The notes under the pieces are model-generated. The model was not told the DNA's origin, searched no databases, and saw nothing but the letters and a program-made list of their open reading frames with translations. Below, in pieces: positions 32,499 through 38,309 of a DNA stretch of 38,309 nucleotides. The DNA is taken from the NCBI GenBank assembly GCA_001825035.1, contig MHUO01000009.1, positions 78,176-116,484 of the forward strand. The letters run 5' to 3'. The stretch is from Candidatus Wildermuthbacteria bacterium RIFOXYD1_FULL_50_12 (lineage in GTDB: Bacteria > Patescibacteriota > Minisyncoccia > Minisyncoccales > UBA10102). The position numbers and the translations under genes are program-made. The first letter of the stretch is position 1. Each line of letters opens with the position of its first letter.

Positions 32499-35034
32499 TA
32501 TTACCACTTCTTCGCTCGCGCCGGCTCTGTGGTTTGACAGCTATTTTCGAACCGCGCTTTTGCGCAAAATTCGCAAAGGAACGCAGTGGGCGTTCGTCCT
32601 CTTCCTGTTTCTTTTTCTTCTTGCATTCGTGCCGGGCGAAGGTCTTGTTTCCCCAAACGTCAGCAGAATACTCCTCGGCCTTACTATGCTTACATTCGCA
32701 TACGGAACTGCGATATTCCTGCTTGAGCAATTCGGGGAAAATCTCCAAAGACCTTCTCGGCAGTTCGGAAAAGACAACCTCGCCGAATTTCTTTCTTTTC
32801 ACGCGCTTGGCGCCTCGCAAAGCGCAATCAGGCACGCAAAACGCAAACGTTTTTTCGCGACAGATTCAAAACTGCTCCTCTATTTCCTTCTGAAAGAAAG
32901 CCCTTCTCTGAAATCTGTGTTTTTCCGAATGTTGCTGGACCCTAAAGACCTCCACGAAGCGATAGAAAAGGAATTGGGCTCCCAGCCGCTCCGCCTGCGC
33001 AAAGAGAAGGGAACCGCGTTCGCGCCCGACTTTCAGGAAACCATACACGGAGCGATAGAGAGAGCACGGGTACAAGGCCGGGAACGGGCGGAGGTTGAAG
33101 ATGTGCTTGCCACGCTTTCCGAAACAGACGCCCTTTTAAAGCGATACTTAATTGAGCGAAATTTCCTTCCCGAGCGCGACGTTCCCAATGTCTCAGAATG
33201 GCACTACCAAGTTCGCACGAGGATCGAGGAGCAGAAAAAGTTCTGGATCAAGAAAAATCTGCGGCGAAAGGGCGCACTTGGGAAGGATTGGGCTGCGGGT
33301 TACACCATTACCCTGGATGAATTCGGATACGACCTCTCTAAAGAAGTTGCTGCCCTCCGGTTCCCTCGCGCGGTCGGACATACGCAGGAAAAAGAGATGA
33401 TGGAGCGCATCCTTTCCCGCCAGCAGACAAACAACGTGCTACTCGTAGGCGATCCGGGATCTGGAAGAAAACGCCTTATTCAGGACTTAGCTTCCAAAAG
33501 CGCGCTCGGGGAATGCCAAAATCCGCTTCTCAACTACAAGCGCGTGGTAGAGCTGGATCTTGCGCACCTGCTGTCTTCCATTCAGTCCCTTGAAGAGGCG
33601 GAGGCGATCTTAAACGAGATTTTTCGCGAAGTTATCGCAGCAGGCAATCTTATCTTGGTCATAGACGATCTTCACAATTTCGTGGGTGGGTTCGCTGAAC
33701 AGGCGGCAGGAAGAGTGAATATTGCGGGCGTGCTTTCTTCTTATTTAAGAATTCCGCAGTTTCCCTTTATCGCAGTAACCACCTTTGCGGGGCTTCATCG
33801 GTATCTGGAACAAAATCCTTCGCTTCTTTCCTATTTTGAACAGGTGCAAGTTACGGAACTTTCGCAGTCCGAAACCCTGCTGGTGCTGGAAGAAACCGTG
33901 CCCGGATTTGAAGCAATGTACAGAAAATTCATTTCCTATCCAGCCCTGCAATCAATAGTGTCCTACGCAGACAAATACATTCAGGCAACTCCCTTTCCCA
34001 AAAAGGCAGTGGATTTGCTTGATGATGCCATGACTTGGCTCGCGCAAACTTCAGAAAAGGTACTCCTCCCTCCCCATGTGGCTCGTGTCGTGACCGAGCG
34101 CACGCAAATTCCCGTGGGCGATATTGAAACCACGGAACGCGAGACCTTGCTGGATCTAGAAGCCCTTATTCATACGCGCATTGTGAATCAGGAAGAAGCG
34201 GTGCGCGAAGTTGCTTCTGCTCTCCGGCGCGCGAGAGCACAGGTGGCAACGCGTCAAGGCCCCATGGGAAGTTTCTTGTTCCTCGGCCCCACCGGAGTAG
34301 GAAAGACCGAAACCGCAAAGGCGTTGGCCGCAATTTACTTTGGCTCGGAATCGCGCATCATACGTTTGGATATGTCCGAATTCCAGAACGTCCAAGATAC
34401 AGCCCGGCTTTTGGGTACCCCCACGCAAGAAGGCCTGCTCACCACTTCGGTCAGACAAAACCCGTTTTCCCTTGTCCTACTGGATGAACTGGAAAAGGCA
34501 CATCCGAACATTCTCAACCTTTTCTTGCAGGTATTGGACGAAGGACATATTACCGACGGCATGGGCCGCAAGACCGATTTTCGCCACACTATTATCATTG
34601 CCACGAGCAACGCAGGGTACCCGCTTATTTTGCAGGCAATAAAGCGGAAAACGGATTTTGCCGATCTGAAAATCCAGATGCTGGAATACTTGTTCCACGA
34701 GGGAATTTATCGGCCTGAGTTCATCAACCGATTTGACGGCGTCGTTCTCTTTACTCCGCTGGAGCCGGAACATTTACTTCAAATCGCAGGGCTTATGCTG
34801 GAAAAACTCCAGCGGAATATGAAAGAAAAGGGAATTGAGCTTGAAATCACGGAAAAACTAAAGGCGAAAATAGCGGAACTCGGATACGACCCAACCTTTG
34901 GCGCGCGCAATATGAGAAGAGTGCTCCAAGACAAAGTGGAAAACGCGCTCGCAGTGGCCCTGCTTTCCGACGCGATAAAAAGGGGCGACCGCATTGCCCT
35001 GGACCCCGAAACGTTTGAAGTAATAAAAACATAA
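32476..35034 (+). CDS. Membrane-anchored ClpC/ClpB-like double AAA+ protein with degenerate first ATPase domain
   Basis: The 852-residue product has, in order: two hydrophobic segments (about 36-53 and 64-84), a Clp-N-like helical domain (about 125-235), a first AAA+ module (about 300-470), and a second one (about 560-770) with a C-terminal D2-small domain. The second module is intact: GPTGVGKT (604-611), LVLLDELEKAH (666-676), RPEFINRFD. The first is degenerate: its P-loop reads GDPGSGRK (325-332), so the Lys is Arg and the Thr is Lys, and its Walker B is LVIDDLH, with Asp in place of the catalytic Glu. It probably unfolds or extracts proteins at the membrane; no LGF/IGF loop for ClpP is evident. 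ATG 32476 is chosen over an upstream TTG at 32464. Confidence 0.85.
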   Translation: MASSFSFDITTSSLAPALWFDSYFRTALLRKIRKGTQWAFVLFLFLFLLAFVPGEGLVSPNVSRILLGLTMLTFAYGTAIFLLEQFGENLQRPSRQFGKDNLAEFLSFHALGASQSAIRHAKRKRFFATDSKLLLYFLLKESPSLKSVFFRMLLDPKDLHEAIEKELGSQPLRLRKEKGTAFAPDFQETIHGAIERARVQGRERAEVEDVLATLSETDALLKRYLIERNFLPERDVPNVSEWHYQVRTRIEEQKKFWIKKNLRRKGALGKDWAAGYTITLDEFGYDLSKEVAALRFPRAVGHTQEKEMMERILSRQQTNNVLLVGDPGSGRKRLIQDLASKSALGECQNPLLNYKRVVELDLAHLLSSIQSLEEAEAILNEIFREVIAAGNLILVIDDLHNFVGGFAEQAAGRVNIAGVLSSYLRIPQFPFIAVTTFAGLHRYLEQNPSLLSYFEQVQVTELSQSETLLVLEETVPGFEAMYRKFISYPALQSIVSYADKYIQATPFPKKAVDLLDDAMTWLAQTSEKVLLPPHVARVVTERTQIPVGDIETTERETLLDLEALIHTRIVNQEEAVREVASALRRARAQVATRQGPMGSFLFLGPTGVGKTETAKALAAIYFGSESRIIRLDMSEFQNVQDTARLLGTPTQEGLLTTSVRQNPFSLVLLDELEKAHPNILNLFLQVLDEGHITDGMGRKTDFRHTIIIATSNAGYPLILQAIKRKTDFADLKIQMLEYLFHEGIYRPEFINRFDGVVLFTPLEPEHLLQIAGLMLEKLQRNMKEKGIELEITEKLKAKIAELGYDPTFGARNMRRVLQDKVENALAVALLSDAIKRGDRIALDPETFEVIKT

Positions 35035-35038
35035 TTCT

Positions 35039-36328
35039 ATGTCCGCAACTCAAAAAATTACTATCATCTTCGTCACAATCTTTTTCATCGCCCTCACGAC
35101 GGCAAGCGCGCTCCTCGCAATCCGTGCCTGGGATCCTCTCTGGAATCCCTTCCGTCCATCGCAAGAAAAAATTCTTCTTGCCGCCTTCCAAAAGCGAGAC
35201 GAAATTAAAACTTTGCGGACCGAAGCCATCTTTACCTTTGATCTTTATGACAAAACCAAAAAAATAGCGACCATTTCGGCCCGCGCGACAAACAGGACCG
35301 ATCAGACCGATTCCCTAAATCCAAAATCCGAAGGTGCACTTCAGGGAGAAGTAATGGGGGAGGGAACCCAAATTTCTTTTGCGGGCGAGTACAAGTTCGT
35401 GGATAAATCCTTCTATTTTAAAATTACAACCCTTCCGCTTCTTCCATTTCTTCAAATATTCATAAACGCGGAGGCGCTCGAACAAATGAAAAGCCAATGG
35501 ATTGTTTTTGACACAGAAGAACTGGGATACGATTCTCAACTCGAACCAACTCGCGAGCTTAGGCAAAAAATTCTCGATGCCTACGAACGGCTTATAAGAG
35601 AAGGAGAACTTTTCTCATCCATTGAACAATTGTCCGACAAAACCCTTCGCGGCGCATCAACTTATCACTTCAAAATGCTTATCGCGAATGCGGCGATAAA
35701 AGAAATGTATCAACTCTATCTTGAGGACTATGCTACCGATGATCCGCTTGCGAAGACCGCAGCAGAAAATTTGCTTGAGAGGATAGGGGATATACCGATT
35801 GAGCTGTGGATTGAAAAGGAAGGCTTGTATCCTTACCGCCTGACAGTACAGACAAACTTCCCTTCTCCAGAAGCGACCATTAAACTTGCGCTTCAAATGG
35901 ACTTTTCCAACTTTAACATACCTCTCAGCATTCAGCCGCCTGACGACGCAAAAACATTTGAAGAAATACTGCAATCTCTTGATGTTCCGGGCTCACCCTT
36001 ACAACAAGCGCGAAGTCAGGCGCGCGACGCAAGGCGGCAAGCCGATATCCGACTGATTCAAACTGGCATGGAACTCTACCACAATGACTTCGACCGATAC
36101 CTTTCATCGCCAAGCATTCCGCTCTCTCTCGGCAATATTATACCAACCATACCGAGCGATCCCGGAAGCGGAGTGTGCGAAGATTATCAGTGGATTCCCA
36201 ACGCTGAAAATCCGCAGTCATACTGCTTGTATGCGTGCTTAGAAGATGGCCGCTTCTTTGTGGGAAGTCCTCGCGGCACCTTCATACATCCTATCCCGCC
36301 TTTTTCGTTTGCCGAATGCGAATCGTGA
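35039..36328 (+). CDS. Membrane-anchored protein with a pseudopilin-like C-terminal segment
   Basis: The 429-residue product has an N-terminal anchor (about 6-28), then a large extracytoplasmic domain with long beta strands (about 45-310) reminiscent of lipoprotein-carrier folds, though this is only a guess. The last 105 residues start with SQARDARRQADIRLIQTGME and LYHNDFDRYLSS, which closely resembles the helix and following loop of type IV pilin/T2S G-type pseudopilins, and end with a cysteine-containing beta region (GSGVCEDYQWIP, YCLYACLEDGRFF). Such a pilin head without its own N-terminal transmembrane helix is unusual. It follows the Clp-like gene by four bases, so it shares its transcript, and it is followed by a strong terminator. 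Confidence 0.68.
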   Translation: MSATQKITIIFVTIFFIALTTASALLAIRAWDPLWNPFRPSQEKILLAAFQKRDEIKTLRTEAIFTFDLYDKTKKIATISARATNRTDQTDSLNPKSEGALQGEVMGEGTQISFAGEYKFVDKSFYFKITTLPLLPFLQIFINAEALEQMKSQWIVFDTEELGYDSQLEPTRELRQKILDAYERLIREGELFSSIEQLSDKTLRGASTYHFKMLIANAAIKEMYQLYLEDYATDDPLAKTAAENLLERIGDIPIELWIEKEGLYPYRLTVQTNFPSPEATIKLALQMDFSNFNIPLSIQPPDDAKTFEEILQSLDVPGSPLQQARSQARDARRQADIRLIQTGMELYHNDFDRYLSSPSIPLSLGNIIPTIPSDPGSGVCEDYQWIPNAENPQSYCLYACLEDGRFFVGSPRGTFIHPIPPFSFAECES

Positions 36329-36354
36329 TTAGCAAAGTTTAACTCTGTGCAAGA

Positions 36355-36400
36355 CCTGCCCTAATCCGCCGACTGGCGGACGAAGGGCGGGTTTATATTT
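36355..36400 (+). terminator. Intrinsic terminator with nested palindrome before mraZ
   Basis: CCTGCCCT (36355-36362) pairs with AGGGCGGG (36384-36391, one G-U); inside, TCCGCC and GGCGGA (36366-36371, 36376-36381) form a second stem; the tail is TTTATATTT. The CCGCC/GGCGG core resembles the interspersed repeats in this window. Confidence 0.7.
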
Positions 36401-36421
36401 AAAAATTGTGGATAAATGGGG

Positions 36422-36450
36422 TTGACGGGGGTGGGTGTGTGGGATATAGT
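36422..36450 (+). promoter_or_regulatory. Promoter of the mraZ-rsmH-ftsL-ftsI cluster
   Basis: TTGACG (36422-36427) and TATAGT (36445-36450), 17-base spacer. A transcript would start near 36457, giving an 80-base leader. Confidence 0.7.
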
Positions 36451-36485
36451 GGGAATTAAGTGGGGGGTTGTGGATAAATGTGGGG
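36432..36485 (+). promoter_or_regulatory. mraZ: Putative MraZ operator: repeated TGGGN boxes
   Basis: TGGG(A/G) boxes begin at 36440, 36450, 36461 and 36481, with a diverged TGGAT at 36471, so centres repeat every 10-11 bp; an additional TGGGT begins at 36432. E. coli MraZ is known to bind TGGGN direct repeats with five-base spacers upstream of its own gene. Here the boxes overlap the -10 box and the transcription start, which fits autorepression. Confidence 0.65.
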
Positions 36486-36537
36486 AAAAGTCGGCACATC
36501 TGTGGAAAACTCCTTTATTTAATAAGTACGCCCCTTT

Positions 36538-36969
36538 ATGTTCCTCGGAGAATTCACGTATTCCATAGATGAAAAGAAGCGACTGGCAATCCCCGCTAAA
36601 TTCCGTCAGGCACTCGGTAAGAAAGCAGTCATCACGCGCGGACTGGACGCCTGCCTCTTCGTATATCCTTGGAGAGAATGGGAGAAACTCGCGGCAAAAC
36701 TGAACAACCTGCCCCTGGCGCAGGCAGACGCAAGGGGATTTGCTCGACTCATGCTGGCAGGTGCGATGGAAGCTGATTTGGACAAGCTCGGACGAATCCT
36801 GGTGCCCGACTATCTGAAGGCCTACGCCTCGCTGAAAAAGAAAACTGTGATAGCAGGAGTGTACAACCGAATTGAAATCTGGGACGCACAGCAATGGGAA
36901 ACATACAAAGCGAACATTGAAAAGGGGATAGGGGATATGGCAGAACATCTCAAAGAACTGGGGATTTGA
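36538..36969 (+). CDS. mraZ: Transcriptional regulator MraZ
   Basis: The 143-residue product opens MFLGEFTYSIDEKKRLAIPA, with the first AbrB-like half (about 1-50) and the second half (about 75-125, ADLDKLGRILVPDYLKAYAS). MraZ forms a ring-shaped oligomer and represses the division and cell-wall cluster, including its own promoter. The upstream TGGGN repeats agree. It is one base from rsmH. Confidence 0.93.
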   Translation: MFLGEFTYSIDEKKRLAIPAKFRQALGKKAVITRGLDACLFVYPWREWEKLAAKLNNLPLAQADARGFARLMLAGAMEADLDKLGRILVPDYLKAYASLKKKTVIAGVYNRIEIWDAQQWETYKANIEKGIGDMAEHLKELGI

Positions 36970-36970
36970 T

Positions 36971-37828
36971 ATGCACATTCCGGTATTGAAAGAAAAAGTT
37001 CTGGAATATCTAAACCCTCAGCCCAATCAGAATTTTATTGACTGCACGGCGGGGGGCGGAGGCCACGCAACGGCGATACTGGAACGCATTGCACCAAAGG
37101 GAAAAGTGCTGGCGATTGACTGGGATCGCGAAGCGATCTCGCGCCTGAGAGCGACCAGCCGGCTCGTCCCCCGCGAAGGGAATTTTGCTGAAGTGAAAGA
37201 AATAGCGAACCGCGAGAAGTTCCTGCCCGTACACGGCGTTCTGTTTGATCTCGGACTGTCCACCACGCAGCTGGAAGAAAGCAAAAGAGGATTTTCTTTC
37301 CAACTTTTAGAACCGCTGGACATGCGCTATAACGCCCAGCAACCCGTAACCGCAGAGAAGATCCTCAACTACAGCAGCAAAGCAGAACTGGAACGAATTC
37401 TCAAAGAATATGGCGAAGAACAATTTGCGGGAAAAATCGCTCAGGCCATCGTGCAAGCCAGAGCGCAAAAGCACATAGAGGAAACATCCCAACTTGTAGA
37501 AATTATAGAAGAGGCCACCCCGAGGTGGTACCACCGGAAAAGAATTCATCCTGCCACCAAAACATTTCAGGCCCTTCGCATCGCGACGAACAATGAGCTT
37601 GAGAATCTTGAGCGGGGTCTCCAAGGAGCGACGGAATTGATAGTATCGAGCGGGAAGATAGCAGTTATTTCGTTCCATTCGCTGGAAGATCGCATCGTAA
37701 AGAATTTTTTCAAACAGGAACCTTCGCTTAAACCTTTTACTAAGAAACCAACTGTTCCGACGAACGCGGAAATAAAGAAAAATCCAAGGGCGCGCTCTGC
37801 CAAACTGCGAGTTGCAATAAAATTATGA
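36971..37828 (+). CDS. rsmH: 16S rRNA (cytosine-N4)-methyltransferase RsmH
   Basis: The 285-residue product begins MHIPVLKEKVLEYLNPQPNQ and has the SAM-binding DCTAGGGGHATAILE, FDLGLSTTQLEESKRGFSF, HPATKTFQALRIATNNELEN and VISFHSLEDRIVKNFF motifs. It methylates C1402 in the ribosomal P site. Its ATGA stop/start overlap with the next gene is typical of the dcw cluster. Confidence 0.96.
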   Translation: MHIPVLKEKVLEYLNPQPNQNFIDCTAGGGGHATAILERIAPKGKVLAIDWDREAISRLRATSRLVPREGNFAEVKEIANREKFLPVHGVLFDLGLSTTQLEESKRGFSFQLLEPLDMRYNAQQPVTAEKILNYSSKAELERILKEYGEEQFAGKIAQAIVQARAQKHIEETSQLVEIIEEATPRWYHRKRIHPATKTFQALRIATNNELENLERGLQGATELIVSSGKIAVISFHSLEDRIVKNFFKQEPSLKPFTKKPTVPTNAEIKKNPRARSAKLRVAIKL

Positions 37829-38109
37829 GAAAAAAAATAACATTCACCGCAGGACTGCTTTTTTCCGCTCTTTTGGTCGGCCTGTACATCTTCCAGGTTA
37901 ATTCTCTTACGGCCCTGGCGTATAGTGTGGCACAAACGGAACAGCGGTTCCTCGAACTCAAGCAAGCCAACGCAGAACTCCAGCATCGTGCGCATCAAGC
38001 AGTGTCCTTCAGGGATTTGGAACAAGTTGCAAAACAGCGAAATTTTGCGCGGGTGAGCTCCATTACCTATCTGCGGATTCCTTCAGGAGGCGTTGCCCAA
38101 AATCAATGA
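37825..38109 (+). CDS. ftsL: FtsL-like cell-division membrane protein
   Basis: The 94-residue product has one N-terminal transmembrane helix (about 5-25) followed by a coiled coil (about 34-70, with LELKQANAELQHRA) and a short tail. Sequence identity to FtsL is too weak to see; the call rests on size, topology and position between rsmH and ftsI. FtsL activates the septal synthase FtsWI. Stop and next start overlap as ATGA. Confidence 0.75.
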   Translation: MRKKITFTAGLLFSALLVGLYIFQVNSLTALAYSVAQTEQRFLELKQANAELQHRAHQAVSFRDLEQVAKQRNFARVSSITYLRIPSGGVAQNQ

Positions 38110-38309
38110 GTTCTTGGCGGCTTTATTTCGTCCTATTTCTGCTTTTTTGTTTGGGCGCGCTCGTCTCGGGACGCCTCGTTTTTTTGCAGATCGTAAATCA
38201 CGGATTTTATAAGGCATTAGCTCAAGGCCAGCAAACCGCAACAGCTTTAGCAAAAGGGGAGAGGGGCTCCGTGTTTCTCCAGGACAAGCACGGCACCCTG
38301 TACGCCTTG
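38106..38309 (+). CDS. ftsI: Penicillin-binding protein 2 / FtsI, N-terminal part (cut by window end)
   Basis: 68 codons are present. A basic start, a transmembrane helix (about 7-30, LYFVLFLLFCLGALVSGRLV) and GFYKALAQGQQTATALAKGE with RGSVFLQDKHG match the beginning of class B penicillin-binding proteins, where an RG-x-I-x-DR-x-G motif follows the helix. The transpeptidase domain lies beyond the window. It would crosslink septal peptidoglycan. Its place after rsmH and ftsL supports FtsI over PBP2 of elongation. Confidence 0.85.
   Translation, partial: MSSWRLYFVLFLLFCLGALVSGRLVFLQIVNHGFYKALAQGQQTATALAKGERGSVFLQDKHGTLYAL

Larger units (their letters stand above)
36407..36509 (-). promoter_or_regulatory. 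Three DnaA-box-like sites upstream of mraZ
   Basis: On the minus strand TTATCCACA occurs at 36407-36415 and 36469-36477, both perfect matches to the E. coli DnaA-box consensus, and TTTTCCACA, a common variant, at 36501-36509. All three point the same way. They overlap the promoter and the putative MraZ operator. Confidence 0.5.

Noticed and set aside
32258-32893. Plus-strand 211-codon ORF over the small membrane gene and Clp-like gene
   Set aside because: It overlaps two better supported genes in another frame and reads as Cys/Ser/Arg-rich low-quality sequence.
36401-36530. Chromosomal replication origin
   Set aside because: DnaA-box-like sites are present, but dnaA, dnaN or another origin-linked gene is not adjacent and no clear AT-rich unwinding stretch is seen; kept only as DnaA-like sites.

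Overview
The window looks like a chromosomal segment of a Candidate Phyla Radiation bacterium, most likely a Parcubacteria (Paceibacteria) relative; this is inferred from content, not from a marker-gene tree. The pointers are: a Gmad2-domain protein, short forms of PheT and ThrS, short GC-rich palindromic repeats inserted in frame into proteins (the miaA insert encodes a CAEATAGKQGFGGQA-like peptide), very short or overlapping gene junctions, and many promoters that place the start codon at or next to the inferred transcription start. TGA is used as a stop (for example def, mraZ, rsmH), so the standard bacterial code applies.

Layout. 1-240: end of an orotate phosphoribosyltransferase gene and its terminator. 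267-5932: Gmad2 protein, pheS-pheT, gyrB. 5941-7244: secE-nusG-rplK; rplA is not in its usual place after rplK. 7250-11039: a deoxynucleotide cluster (dcd, thyA, a DHFR-like reductase, a second DCD/dUTPase-family protein, a HAD phosphatase-like protein, a deoxyribosyltransferase-like protein), followed by gatB. 12464-16849, minus strand: thrS, a large membrane protein of unknown function, miaA. 16983-17180: a solitary 65-codon gene with its own promoter and terminator. 17253-20474, minus strand: dnaE, divergent from rnhB-rpmF-nusB-rnc-rpsP. 22981-23615: the only gene-poor stretch above 300 bases, holding a 17-bp perfect inverted repeat, a 50-residue proline-rich ORF and two hairpin terminators. 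23616-25220: khpA, trmD, tRNA-Tyr, tRNA-Thr, rpmG, tRNA-Trp. 25289-25876: a half-size MFS-like transporter. 25969-29250: def, pcm, mltG (deeply overlapping), then rplJ-rplL with an attenuated leader. 29243-36328: envelope proteins typical of unknown CPR genes, including a membrane-anchored two-domain Clp-like AAA+ protein. 36329-38309: start of the division/cell-wall cluster (mraZ, rsmH, ftsL-like, ftsI), preceded by direct repeats that fit a MraZ operator and by DnaA-box-like sites.

How it fits together. Most genes are core information processing (translation, RNA processing, replication). The deoxynucleotide cluster supplies and sanitises dTMP/dUTP precursors. The most distinctive parts are the membrane-anchored Clp-like protein and its small membrane partner (32115-35034), the rpsP-khpA intergenic island, the regulatory region of mraZ, and the pervasive leaderless promoter pattern, including two divergent promoter pairs (thyA/folA-like and dnaE/rnhB).
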